A stretch of 64,000 bases of DNA from Arthrobacter_E sp041360795 (GTDB taxonomy: Bacteria; Actinomycetota; Actinomycetes; Actinomycetales; Micrococcaceae): assembly GCF_041360795.1 (NCBI RefSeq), contig NZ_JBFUPW010000001.1, positions 1-64,000 on the forward strand. Reading direction: 5' to 3'. Positions 41,537 through 50,240 of this stretch are shown here, one piece after another (the first letter of the stretch is position 1; the number at the start of each line of letters is the position of its first letter). Under the pieces are notes generated by a model that had not been told where the DNA came from, made no database searches, and saw nothing but the letters and a program-made list of their open reading frames with translations. Made by a program: the position numbers and the translations under genes.

Positions 41537-44284
41537 TCAGGCGTCGCCGCCCGCGCCTCCCGTGGTTCCGGCGGTCACGTCGAGGAGGCTGTACTTCTCG
41601 ATCGCCTGGGCCGGGGCCTGCGGGTCGACCTTGCCCTGGCGGGCGAGCATCTGCAGGGTCTTGACCACCACGGAGTGGGTGTCGTTCTTGAAGAAGCGAC
41701 GCGCGGCCTGACGGGTGTCGGAGAAACCGAAGCCGTCCGCGCCGAGCACGCCGTACTCGTTCGGGATGAACTGGCGGATCTGGTCCGGCACGGCCTTCAT
41801 GTAGTCCGACACGGCCACCACGGGACCCTCGGCGCCCTCGAGCTGCCGGGTCACGAACGGCACCCGCGGCTCCTCGCCGGGGTTCAGGAATCCGTGCTCC
41901 TCGGCGGCCAGGCCGTCGCGGCGCAGTTCGTTCCAGCTCGTGACGCTCCAGACGTCCGCGGCTACACCCCAGTGCTCGGCGAGGATCCGCTGGGCGTCCA
42001 GGGCCCACGGGACGGAGACGCCCGAGGCGAGGATCTGGGCGCGCGGCTTGCCCTCGGCGTCCTCCGCGGGGGAGACCTTGTAGATCCCCTTGAGGACACC
42101 CTCGACGTCGAGGTTCTCCGGCTCGGCCGGCTGCGTGATGGGCTCGTTGTACACCGTGAGGTAGTACATGAGGTTGCGGTCCTCGGAGTCCGGGCCGTAC
42201 ATCCGTTCCAGACCGTCGCGGAAGATGTGGGCGATCTCGTAGCCGTACGCCGGGTCATACGTCACGACGGCGGGGTTCGTGCTCGCGAGCAGCGGCGAGT
42301 GGCCGTCGGCGTGCTGGAGCCCCTCGCCGGTGAGCGTGGTGCGGCCGGCGGTGGCGCCGATGATGAAGCCGCGCGTCATCTGGTCCGCGGCGGCCCAGAA
42401 GGAGTCGCCGGTGCGCTGGAAACCGAACATCGAGTAGAACACGTAGATCGGCACCAGGGGCTGGCCGTGCGTGGCATAGGCGGTCCCGGCCGCGGTGAAC
42501 GCGGCGACGGCGCCGGCCTCGTTGATGCCCGGGTGGATCAGCTGGCCGAGCGGGGACTCCTTGTAGGCGAGCACCAGTTCGCGGTCCACGGACAGGTAGT
42601 TCTGGCCCTTGGGGTTGTAGATCTTAGCGGTCGGGAAGAACGCGTCCATGCCGAAGGTGCGGGATTCGTCCGGGACCACGGGGACCAGGCGCTTGCCGAA
42701 GTCCTTGTCGCGGAGGAGGTCCTTGAGCATGCGGACGAACGCCATGGTGGTCGCGGCCTTCTGCTTGCCGGAGCCCTTCTTGGCGATCTCGTAGGACTTC
42801 GCGTCCGGCAGCGTCACGGGGACATGGTCCGGGCGACGTTCCGGGACGGACCCGCCCAGAGCCGAGCGGCGTTCCATCATGTACTCGATCTCGGGGGCGT
42901 CCATGCCGGGGTGGTAGTACGGCGGGCGGTACAGGTCCTTCTCGAGGACCTCGTCGCTGATCGGGATGCGCAGCAGATCGCGGAAGGCCTTCAGGTCCTC
43001 CATGGTCAGCTTCTTCATCTGGTGGGTGGCGTTCCGGGCCTCGAAGTGCGCGCCCAGGCCGTAGCCCTTGACGGTCTTCGCGAGGATGACGGTCGGCTTG
43101 CCCTTGAACTCGGTGGCCGCCTTGTAGGCCGCGTAGACCTTGCGGTAGTCGTGGCCACCGCGCTTGAGGTTCCAGATCTGGTCGTCCGTCAGATCGGAGA
43201 CCAGCTCCTTCGTCTGGGCGCTGCGCCCGAAGAAGTGCTCGCGGATGAACGCGCCGTTCTCCGCCTTGAACGTCTGGTAGTCGCCGTCGACCGTGTCGTT
43301 CATGATGTTCACGAGCGAACCGTCCTGGTCCTTGGCGAGCAGGTCGTCCCACTCGCGGCCCCAGACGACCTTGATGACATTCCAGCCGGCGCCCCGGAAG
43401 AACGCCTCGAGTTCCTGCATGATCTTGCCGTTGCCTCGCACCGGCCCGTCGAGACGCTGGAGGTTGCAGTTGATCACGAAGTTGAGGTTGTCGAGCCCCT
43501 CGTTCGCCGCGAGCTGGAGGAGCCCGCGGCTCTCCGGCTCGTCCATCTCGCCGTCGCCCAGGAACGCCCAGACCTGCTGGTCACTCGTGTCCTTGAGGCC
43601 GCGGTCCTGGAGGTAGCGGTTCGCCTGCGCCTGGTAGATGGCGTTCATGGGGCCGATGCCCATGGAGACCGTGGGGAACTCCCAGAAGTGGGGCATCAGG
43701 CGGGGATGCGGGTACGAGGAGAGCGCGTGGCCCTCCTTGGACTTCTCCTGGCGGAATCCGTCCAGATCCTCTTCGGTCAGGCGTCCTTCCATGAACGCCC
43801 GGGCGTACATACCGGGCGAAGCATGTCCCTGGAAGAACACCTGGTCGCCGCCGCCCGGGTGGTCCTTGCCGCGGAAGAAGTGGTTGAAGCCGACTTCGTA
43901 CAGGGTCGCCGCGCCGGCGTAGGTGGAGATGTGGCCGCCGACGCCGATGTCGGCCCGCTGCGCGCGGTGCACCATGATCGCGGCGTTCCACCGCATGGCG
44001 CGGCGGTAGGCGCGCTCGTACTCCTCGTTGCCCGGGTACTCGGGTTCCTGATCGGCCGGGATGGTGTTCACGTAGTCGGTGGTCGTGACCATGGGGACGC
44101 CCACGGACTGGGCCCCTGCCCGCTGCAGCAGTGAGCGCATGACGAACTGAGCGCGCTCCGTGCCCTGCTCACGCACCAGGGCGTCGAACGATTCAACCCA
44201 TTCGCCGGTCTCCTCGGGATCCGAGTCCGGCAGGTTGTTCGTGAGCGTACTCAGGATGGAGGGCGTGATTTCTTCAGCAGCCAC
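41537..44284 (-). CDS. aceE: Pyruvate dehydrogenase E1 component, homodimeric type
   Basis: 915 residues. The start is GTG 44284 with AGAGAGG 6 bp upstream. Upstream in-frame sequence is not protein-like, and the N-terminus from here (ITPSILSTLTNNLPDSDPEET) fits actinobacterial AceE. The thiamine-diphosphate motif is GDGEMDEPES followed by NLNFVINCNLQ; HISTYAGAATLYEVGFNHFF and the EGLQHADGHS loop are also diagnostic. E2 and E3 genes are not nearby. It produces acetyl-CoA from pyruvate, the step that would close a glyoxylate-oxidising cycle with malate synthase and malic enzyme. Confidence 0.95.
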   Translation of the reverse strand: MAAEEITPSILSTLTNNLPDSDPEETGEWVESFDALVREQGTERAQFVMRSLLQRAGAQSVGVPMVTTTDYVNTIPADQEPEYPGNEEYERAYRRAMRWNAAIMVHRAQRADIGVGGHISTYAGAATLYEVGFNHFFRGKDHPGGGDQVFFQGHASPGMYARAFMEGRLTEEDLDGFRQEKSKEGHALSSYPHPRLMPHFWEFPTVSMGIGPMNAIYQAQANRYLQDRGLKDTSDQQVWAFLGDGEMDEPESRGLLQLAANEGLDNLNFVINCNLQRLDGPVRGNGKIMQELEAFFRGAGWNVIKVVWGREWDDLLAKDQDGSLVNIMNDTVDGDYQTFKAENGAFIREHFFGRSAQTKELVSDLTDDQIWNLKRGGHDYRKVYAAYKAATEFKGKPTVILAKTVKGYGLGAHFEARNATHQMKKLTMEDLKAFRDLLRIPISDEVLEKDLYRPPYYHPGMDAPEIEYMMERRSALGGSVPERRPDHVPVTLPDAKSYEIAKKGSGKQKAATTMAFVRMLKDLLRDKDFGKRLVPVVPDESRTFGMDAFFPTAKIYNPKGQNYLSVDRELVLAYKESPLGQLIHPGINEAGAVAAFTAAGTAYATHGQPLVPIYVFYSMFGFQRTGDSFWAAADQMTRGFIIGATAGRTTLTGEGLQHADGHSPLLASTNPAVVTYDPAYGYEIAHIFRDGLERMYGPDSEDRNLMYYLTVYNEPITQPAEPENLDVEGVLKGIYKVSPAEDAEGKPRAQILASGVSVPWALDAQRILAEHWGVAADVWSVTSWNELRRDGLAAEEHGFLNPGEEPRVPFVTRQLEGAEGPVVAVSDYMKAVPDQIRQFIPNEYGVLGADGFGFSDTRQAARRFFKNDTHSVVVKTLQMLARQGKVDPQAPAQAIEKYSLLDVTAGTTGGAGGDA

Positions 44285-44655
44285 AGGGGACCTCTCTTCA
44301 TCGAATGGTTGGGCTGGCGTCGCGATGGCAACGTCTTTCCGACATGCGAAAAAATAATTTTGTCTATCGAGATTATCGGGAGCTCCGCCCAACGTCAACG
44401 GGATCGCCCACCGTTCGGATTGCGACAGGCCGGGCCTCGGCGCCCCCCTGCCTTCCCACCAGGGGAGACGTTCCGGGCGGCCAGACTGGTATGCCAAATG
44501 TGACTGCGATCACCGCGAAACCATTGACCGCCTGTGATCCGGGCCATATTCTGTATTCCATACTTCAATAAATCAGTTCCGCATTATGGAAGCCGGCCCA
44601 ATGGGGAGTCCGCGACCGACGGGTGCGGAACCGTCAGCATCGAAACGGAGCACCC
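44285..44655. promoter_or_regulatory. Divergent promoter region, aceE / NCS1 permease
   Basis: 371 bp without a gene. It is AT-rich near 44340-44390 (probable aceE promoter) and at 44545-44590 (probable permease promoter). The best copy of the recurrent dyad lies at 44577. Confidence 0.5.
44577..44591. promoter_or_regulatory. Candidate IclR-type operator (reference copy)
   Basis: TTCCGCATTATGGAA; outer TTCC/GGAA arms with a near-symmetric centre, 65 bp before the NCS1 permease start. It is used here as the reference for the other sites. Confidence 0.6.
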
Positions 44656-46236
44656 ATGCAGACGAACCCCAGCGGCGTCGAGCCCACCACCCCGGTGGCG
44701 ACTCAGCCAGGTCCGGAAACGCCGGAACATCATCACCACCATCACCACGACTTCACGGGTGACCTTCCCCGGATGTCGGAGATGACCGGCGTCGAACTCA
44801 GTCCCCGGCTGTACAACAAGGACCTCGCCCCGACCCGCAAAGCCGGTCGCACCTGGACCGCGTACAGCATCTTCACCCTCTGGGCGAACGATGTGCACAG
44901 CCTCGGCAACTACGCCTTCGCGGTGGGCCTCTTCGCCCTGGGCATGGGCGCCTGGCAGATCCTGCTGGCGCTCGGCGTCGGCGCGGTCCTGCTCTTCCTC
45001 CTGCTGAACTTCTCGGGGTTCATGGGGCAGAAGACCGGTGTCCCGTTCCCGGTGATGAGCCGCATCAGCTTCGGCATCCGCGGCGCGCAGATCGCCAGCG
45101 TGGTGCGCGGCGCCGTCGCGGTCGCCTGGTTCGGCATTCAGACCTATCTCGCCTCGGTGATCTTCCGGATCATGATCATCAAGCTGATCCCGGGTCTGGC
45201 GCCCCTGGACCGGAACGACGTCCTCGGCCTGTCCACGCTCGGCTGGATCGCCTTCGTCATCCTGTGGATCATCCAGCTGGTGATCGTCAGCTTCGGCATG
45301 GAGATGATCCGCAAGTACGAGGCGTTCGCCGGCCCCATCATCCTCGTGACCATGGCCGCCCTGGCCATCTGGGTCTTCGTCCAGGCCGGCGGCACCATCG
45401 AGATCAACGGCATCAAGCACATGGACGCCGGCGAGACCTGGCGGAACATCTTCGCCGGTGGCGCCCTCTGGGTCTCCATCTACGGCACCTTCGTCCTGAA
45501 CTTCTGCGACTTCACCCGCAATGCGGTGGGCAAGAGCTCGATCGTCAAGGGCAACTTCTGGGGCATCCCGATCAACATGCTGCTCTTCGGAGGCATCGTG
45601 GTGGTGCTGGCCGGTGGTCAGTTCAAGATCAACGGAACCCTCATCACCTCGCCGTCCGACGTGGTGCAGCTGATCCCCAACACCCTCCTGCTGGTGCTGG
45701 CCTGCCTCGCGCTGCTGGTCCTGACCGTGGCCGTGAACCTCATGGCCAACTTCGTGGCCCCGGTCTACGCCCTGACCAATCTCTTCCCCAAGCACCTCGA
45801 CTTCCGGCGGGCGGCCTGGGTGAGCGGCACCATCGGCCTGATCATCCTGCCGTGGAACCTCTACAACAACCCGTTCGTCATCGTGTACTTCCTCGGTGGC
45901 CTGGGCGCCCTCCTCGGCCCGCTGTTCGGCGTGGTCATGGCGGACTACTGGCTGGTCCGCCGCGGCAAGGTGGAAGTGGTCAAGCTGTACACCGAGGATG
46001 AGCAGGGCCCGTACTTCTACAAGCGCGGTTTCAACCCCAAGGCCATCACGGCCCTCCTGGTGGCCGCCGCCGTGGCCGTGCTGATCGCCTTCGTCCCGGC
46101 CCTGGATCACCTGGCGGCGTTCGCCTGGTTCTTCGGAGCGGGCATCGGCGCACTGGTCTACTACTTCATCGCGGACCGGGGCGCCCGGTACCTCGATTCT
46201 GACGGCGAAGTCATCGCCGTGGCGAGCACGCACTAG
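44656..46236 (+). CDS. NCS1-family permease (allantoin/cytosine-purine type)
   Basis: 526 residues with twelve hydrophobic helices. NCS1 features include LAPTRKAGRTWTAYSIFTLWANDVHSLGNYAF near the N-terminus, then SRISFGIRGAQIASVVRG and WFGIQTYLAS. The helix-8/9 region holds NFCDFTRNAVGKSSIVKGN, consistent with hydantoin/allantoin or nucleobase substrates (Mhp1/PucI relatives). Allantoin import is inferred from the neighbourhood. An unusual run of seven histidines occurs at residues 25-31 of the cytoplasmic N-terminus. The ATG at 44656 has CGGAG upstream. Confidence 0.85.
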   Translation: MQTNPSGVEPTTPVATQPGPETPEHHHHHHHDFTGDLPRMSEMTGVELSPRLYNKDLAPTRKAGRTWTAYSIFTLWANDVHSLGNYAFAVGLFALGMGAWQILLALGVGAVLLFLLLNFSGFMGQKTGVPFPVMSRISFGIRGAQIASVVRGAVAVAWFGIQTYLASVIFRIMIIKLIPGLAPLDRNDVLGLSTLGWIAFVILWIIQLVIVSFGMEMIRKYEAFAGPIILVTMAALAIWVFVQAGGTIEINGIKHMDAGETWRNIFAGGALWVSIYGTFVLNFCDFTRNAVGKSSIVKGNFWGIPINMLLFGGIVVVLAGGQFKINGTLITSPSDVVQLIPNTLLLVLACLALLVLTVAVNLMANFVAPVYALTNLFPKHLDFRRAAWVSGTIGLIILPWNLYNNPFVIVYFLGGLGALLGPLFGVVMADYWLVRRGKVEVVKLYTEDEQGPYFYKRGFNPKAITALLVAAAVAVLIAFVPALDHLAAFAWFFGAGIGALVYYFIADRGARYLDSDGEVIAVASTH

Positions 46237-46293
46237 CCCGCCGGCGCATAGCCGCGGACACCGACAGAGCCACAGACACCGACAGCAGACGAC

Positions 46294-46320
46294 GGCGGGG
46301 CGCGGCATCCGCGCCCCGCC
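46294..46320 (+). terminator. Intercistronic hairpin after the NCS1 permease
   Basis: GGCGGGGCGCGG and CCGCGCCCCGCC are perfect 12-bp arms around a 3-nt loop, 20 bp before the next gene. There is no U-run, so partial read-through to the racemase gene is likely. Confidence 0.5.
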
Positions 46321-46339
46321 GGATCCTGGGGAGAAACAC

Positions 46340-47074
46340 ATGAAAATCCTGGTTGCCAACGTCAACACCACTCAGACCATGACGGACTCCATCGCGGCGC
46401 AGGCCCGCGCCGTCGCCGCCCCGGACACCGAGATCGTGGGCATCACGCCGCGCTTCGGCGCCGACTCCTGCGAGGGGAACTTCGAGAGTTACCTCGCCGC
46501 CATCGCGGTCATGGACTCGGTGGTCAACTACGACGGCGAGTTCGACGCCGTCGTGCAGGCGGGCTACGGCGAGCATGGCCGGGAGGGCCTGCAGGAGCTG
46601 CTCGACGTCCCGGTGGTGGACATCACCGAGGCCGCCGCGAGCACCGCGATGTTCCTGGGCCACAAGTACTCCGTGGTCACGACGCTGGACCGGGCCGTGC
46701 CGCTCATCGAGGACCGGCTCAAGCTGGCCGGCCTGGATGACCGCTGCGCCTCGGTCCGTGCGAGCGGCATGGCCGTGCTGGAACTCGAGGAGCACCCGGA
46801 CCGCGCCGTCGAGGCGATCGTCCGCCAGGCAGAGCTGGCCGTCACGGAGGACAAGGCCGAGGTGATCGTGCTCGGCTGCGGCGGCATGGCGAATCTCGAC
46901 GAGCAGATCCGGGAGCGCTGCGGCGTCCCGGTGGTGGACGGCGTGGCTGCGGCCGTGCTGATCGCCGAATCGCTGGTGCGGCTGGGCCTGTCCACCTCGA
47001 AGGTCCGCACCTACGCGACGCCGCGGCCCAAGACGGTCATCGGCTGGCCCATCACCCAGGGTCCCGTACGGTAG
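46340..47074 (+). CDS. Asp/Glu/hydantoin racemase-family protein
   Basis: 244 residues. The fold is recognisable from ILVANVNTTQTMTDSI at the start and VIVLGCGGMANL near residue 180. Family racemases use two Cys; only the second is present here (GCGGM). The position of the first, usually C-F-x-D-x-G, reads AGYGEHGREG. This argues against simple two-base racemisation, or makes it a divergent subgroup. Being next to an NCS1 permease, a role with allantoin or hydantoins is likely but unproven. Confidence 0.75.
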   Translation: MKILVANVNTTQTMTDSIAAQARAVAAPDTEIVGITPRFGADSCEGNFESYLAAIAVMDSVVNYDGEFDAVVQAGYGEHGREGLQELLDVPVVDITEAAASTAMFLGHKYSVVTTLDRAVPLIEDRLKLAGLDDRCASVRASGMAVLELEEHPDRAVEAIVRQAELAVTEDKAEVIVLGCGGMANLDEQIRERCGVPVVDGVAAAVLIAESLVRLGLSTSKVRTYATPRPKTVIGWPITQGPVR

Positions 47075-47113
47075 TCCCCAGAACAGCCCGGTTCCAGCAG
47101 AGCAGGATCGATC

Positions 47114-47134
47114 ATGAACACCACAGCGCCATGA
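47114..47134 (+). CDS. Six-codon upstream reading frame overlapping the SDR start
   Basis: ATG at 47114 has AGGA upstream and encodes MNTTAP; its TGA overlaps the SDR start codon as ATGA. The sequence around both ATGs is nearly duplicated. It may couple or tune SDR translation, or the first ATG may simply be a decoy. Confidence 0.35.
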   Translation: MNTTAP

Positions 47135-47922
47135 ACAGCACAGTGAACAGCGCAGCCCAGTCGGCGGACGGCGGTGCCCCCACGAGGATCGCGGTCGTCA
47201 CAGGGGCCGGGTCCGGCATCGGCCGCGCGGTCGCGCGCCTCTTCCTGGCCGAGGGCTGGGGTGTGGTGCTCGCCGGGCGGCGGGCCGCCGCGCTCGAGGA
47301 GACCGCGGCCGGCTCGCCCCAGGCGCTCGTGGCGCCGTGCGACGTGACCGTCCCCGACGACGTCGCGCGCCTCTTCGCCGCGGCCCGCGAGCGTTTCGGG
47401 CGGGTGGACGTCCTGTTCAACAACGCCGGGATCTTCGGCCCCAGCGGGGCGGTGGACGCGGTGGACGCCGCAGGCTTCGAGGAGACCCTGCGGATCAACG
47501 TCACCGGATCGTTCCTCTGCGCCGCCGAGGCGGTGCGCGTGATGAAGGAGCAGGAGCCACAGGGCGGCCGCATCATCAACAACGGCTCGATCTCGGCGCA
47601 CTCACCCCGTCCCCTCTCCGTGGCCTACACGGTGAGTAAGCACGCCATCAGCGGCCTGACCAAGAGCATCGAGCTGGACGGGCGGCCGTTCGGCATCAGC
47701 TGCGGCCAGATCGACATCGGCAACACCCGCACGGAGATCATGGACGTGATCGGCGTGGGGGACGGCGCGCTGCAGGCGGACGGTTCGCGCAAAGTCGAGC
47801 CCATGTTCCCGGTCGAGGACGCGGCCCGTGCGGTGCTCCTGATGGCGTCGATGCCGCCGAGTGCCTCGGTGGGCAGCCTGCTGGTCACGGCGGCCGGAAT
47901 GCCCTTCGTCGGACGGGGTTGA
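47131..47922 (+). CDS. Short-chain dehydrogenase/reductase
   Basis: 263 residues. The cofactor motif is VVTGAGSGIGRAVARLF at about residue 21, then NNAGIFG. The catalytic Ser is in NNGSISAHSPRP and the Tyr-Lys pair is in VAYTVSKHAISGL. It is an NAD(P)-dependent classical SDR; the absence of a clear Arg after the second strand favours NAD. The substrate is unknown. It follows the racemase-like gene by 56 bp and probably shares its transcript. Confidence 0.85.
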   Translation: MNSTVNSAAQSADGGAPTRIAVVTGAGSGIGRAVARLFLAEGWGVVLAGRRAAALEETAAGSPQALVAPCDVTVPDDVARLFAAARERFGRVDVLFNNAGIFGPSGAVDAVDAAGFEETLRINVTGSFLCAAEAVRVMKEQEPQGGRIINNGSISAHSPRPLSVAYTVSKHAISGLTKSIELDGRPFGISCGQIDIGNTRTEIMDVIGVGDGALQADGSRKVEPMFPVEDAARAVLLMASMPPSASVGSLLVTAAGMPFVGRG

Positions 47923-47956
47923 GGGCCTTCCGGGGAGGGTCTGAAATTATGAGCCA

Positions 47957-48019
47957 TTCCGAATAAAGCGGATATTACTGATTTCACATGATGGAAACAA
48001 ATTATTCCCTTGTGGAATC
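47957..48019. promoter_or_regulatory. Cluster of three dyads (candidate IclR operators) before the transporter genes
   Basis: Three sites lie within 63 bp. ATTCCG-n6-CGGAT is at 47957-47974, TTTCACATGATGGAA (12 of 15 matches to the reference) at 47983-47997, and the perfect ATTCC-n5-GGAAT dyad at 48005-48019. All are AT-rich and lie just upstream of the transporter remnant and the MFS gene. Confidence 0.5.
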
Positions 48020-48087
48020 GATGTGATCTTCGTTACCTTGGGGTTCACCCGGAAGCCGGGCGCAATCCCAAGAGAATGGTTCAGGAC

Positions 48088-48249
48088 ATGAAGATCCCCA
48101 CCGAAGCGGAGCTGAAGGCGAGTTCGGCCCCGCGGAAGAAGGCGCCGGGCCACCGGCCGCTCTTCCTCCAGATTCTGATCGCCGTCGTCGCAGGTCTCAC
48201 GATCGGGCAGTTCCGCTCGAGCGTCCCGGTGGGGGGACGCCATGTCTGA
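48088..48249 (+). pseudogene. Truncated 5' remnant of a dicarboxylate/cation symporter (DctA-like)
   Basis: The frame gives a polar start (MKIPTEAELKASS), a basic stretch and one transmembrane helix (LFLQILIAVVAGLTIGQF) that looks like TM1 of DctA/GltP-type symporters. It then ends after about a dozen unrelated residues, overlapping the next gene by 8 bp. The other seven or so helices are missing. The likeliest history is an internal deletion that joined the old promoter and N-terminus to the following MFS gene. The similarity is from motif memory only; a genuine small membrane protein is an alternative. Confidence 0.5.
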
Positions 48250-49618
48250 CAACCAGAGGGCCGTCGACCAGAACTCGGCCACCACGCCGCTTCCGGTGAA
48301 CATCGCCCGTGCGGGCAAAAAGGGCTGGGTCCGCTGGTCGATGGGCATCCTGCTGTTCTTTGCGGTGCTGATCAACTACATCGACCGCAGCTCGATGTCC
48401 GTGGCGGAACACGATATGCGGATGGAATTCGGCATGACCGAAGGCCAGATCGGCATCATCCTCGGCAGCTTCGGCTGGACCTACGCCATCATGCAGATCC
48501 CCATGGGCATGCTGCTGGACAAGATCGGGATCAAGTGGGTCATGCGGGTCGCCACGACGCTGTGGGCGATCTCCTGCTTCCTGACGGCGGCGGTCAGCGG
48601 CATGGGTCTGCTCCTGGTCGCCCGCCTGATCCTCGGCCTCGCGGAGGCTCCGATCTTCCCGGGCGCCATGAAGACCACCGGCTACTGGTTCCCGCGGTCC
48701 GAGCGCGGCATGGCCACCGTGATCTTCGACAGCGGCCAGCGTCTCTCCAATGTGATCGGCTTCCCGATCGTCGGCGCCGCCGTGGCCATGTTCGGCTGGC
48801 GCGGCGCGTTCATCACCATCGGTGTCCTCAGCCTCATCTACACGGCCGTCTTCTTCTTCCGCTACCGGGACCCCAAGGAGATGAACCGCAAGGGCAAGCT
48901 GAGCGACGCCGAGCTCGAGCACATCGTCTCCGGTGGCGCTCAGGATGAGGACGCCCCCAAGCCCAACCCCCTCAACAACCTCGGTTACATCCTGCGCCAG
49001 CGCAAGGTGTGGGGCATGTCGCTCGGCCTCGGCTGTGCGGGCTACGTCCAGTGGATGCTGCTCACCTGGCTCCCGGGCTTCCTGCAGTCCCAGATGCACA
49101 TGGACGTCGCCAAGTCCGGCCTCGTCACCGCCATCCCGTGGCTGTTCGCCGTGATCGTCCAGTACGCCCTGCCCGGCTGGTGGCTCGACCGTCTGATCAA
49201 GAACGGGAAGTCCAGCACCACCGTTCGCCGCGTCTTCATCATCGGTGGCATGCTGCTGGCCATCACGATCGCCGGCACCGCCTTCACCACGGACCTCTTC
49301 TGGTCGCTCGTGTGGATCACTCTCGGGACCACGGGCATCACCATCGCCTTCAGCGTGACGAACTCGCTGCCGGCCCTGATCGCCCCGGAAGGCGCCGTGG
49401 GCGCCACGGGCGCCGTCATGAACACCGTGAACAACATCATCGGCACGACGGCGCCGATCGTCACCGGCTTCATCGTCCAGTTCACGGGCAGCTTCGCGAT
49501 GGCGTTCGTCGTGGCCGGCGTCATGCTGGTCATCGGCATCATCTTCTACACGATGGTGCTCGGCCGGATCGAGCCCATCCCGCCGAACCCGGCGGCTCTC
49601 ACGGAGCAGGCTGCCTGA
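48242..49618 (+). CDS. MFS transporter, anion:cation symporter-like
   Basis: 458 residues, twelve predicted helices. INYIDRSSMSVAEHDM in helix 1, GLAEAPIFPGAMKTTGYWFPRSERG and NLGYILRQRKVWGM are typical of the ACS family that takes up organic anions such as hexuronates, phthalate or tartrate-like acids. The ATG at 48242 has a GGGGGG-type ribosome site and overlaps the remnant above. Its promoter probably belongs to the lost upstream gene, placing it under the candidate IclR sites. Confidence 0.85.
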   Translation: MSDNQRAVDQNSATTPLPVNIARAGKKGWVRWSMGILLFFAVLINYIDRSSMSVAEHDMRMEFGMTEGQIGIILGSFGWTYAIMQIPMGMLLDKIGIKWVMRVATTLWAISCFLTAAVSGMGLLLVARLILGLAEAPIFPGAMKTTGYWFPRSERGMATVIFDSGQRLSNVIGFPIVGAAVAMFGWRGAFITIGVLSLIYTAVFFFRYRDPKEMNRKGKLSDAELEHIVSGGAQDEDAPKPNPLNNLGYILRQRKVWGMSLGLGCAGYVQWMLLTWLPGFLQSQMHMDVAKSGLVTAIPWLFAVIVQYALPGWWLDRLIKNGKSSTTVRRVFIIGGMLLAITIAGTAFTTDLFWSLVWITLGTTGITIAFSVTNSLPALIAPEGAVGATGAVMNTVNNIIGTTAPIVTGFIVQFTGSFAMAFVVAGVMLVIGIIFYTMVLGRIEPIPPNPAALTEQAA

Positions 49619-49634
49619 GGCCCTTCGCTCGTAG

Positions 49635-49676
49635 AACGCCCCAGGGACGCGGTGTGAACCGCGTCCCTGGGGCGTT
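49635..49676. terminator. Strong stem-loop after the MFS gene
   Basis: 19-bp perfect arms (49635-49653 and 49658-49676, core CCCCAGGGACGC) with a 4-nt loop, between convergent genes. Confidence 0.75.
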
Positions 49677-49722
49677 GGTGTGTGGGCTGTCAGCCCCGCT
49701 TACTAAAGCGAGTCAGACCGGC

Positions 49723-50127
49723 TCAGAGCGCGCAGCCGGCTCCCGGCACGGCGGCGGAGCAGTCCTGGGGGTGTTCCGTGCACCAGGGAGTGGCGCCCGG
49801 CAGCCGGTAGCGGTGGGCGGCGACCCAGCCGTACACGGCCTCCTGGAGGCGTCCGACGCCGGGGATCCGGTAGAACGTGGCGAAGAAGCGGCCGCCCACG
49901 GCGGTGTCGAGGATCGCGGCGATGGCGCGGGCGCCACGGAAGCGACCGCCGTCGTCGGTCAGGGCCCAGACGGCCGAGCGCGCCTCCTCGTGGCTCAGGC
50001 GGAAGGCGTCCAGCGCGAGAGGATCCTGGAACGGGTGGAAGGCGATCCTGCGGTGGCGGTCCAGTCGTCGCACCCAGCCCACGGCACGGGTGCAGAACCC
50101 GCATTGCCCGTCGAACACCGCGTCCAT
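49723..50127 (-). CDS. DCC-family thiol-disulfide oxidoreductase-like protein (DUF393)
   Basis: 134 residues. The family motif YDGxCxFC is visible at the N-terminus as FDGQCGFCTRAVGWVRR, followed by RIAFHPFQDP and a GGRFRGARAIAAIL segment. DCC proteins have a thioredoxin-like CxxC but a poorly known function. The C-terminus has three further Cys residues. It is a single-gene unit. Confidence 0.8.
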   Translation of the reverse strand: MDAVFDGQCGFCTRAVGWVRRLDRHRRIAFHPFQDPLALDAFRLSHEEARSAVWALTDDGGRFRGARAIAAILDTAVGGRFFATFYRIPGVGRLQEAVYGWVAAHRYRLPGATPWCTEHPQDCSAAVPGAGCAL

Positions 50128-50240
50128 GACAACCCCCGCTCCATTCCGGCCCGCAGGCCCGGGATTCCGGGCGCGTGACCTGACCTCATCGTAACTCCGC
50201 TTGCGGAAGTGTGAGTCTGTGATCCTGCCCGCTCTCCTAA

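Noticed and set aside
40997..44134. Long plus-strand open frame opposite aceE and the MobA-like gene
   Set aside because: It crosses two clear minus-strand genes and has no protein features.
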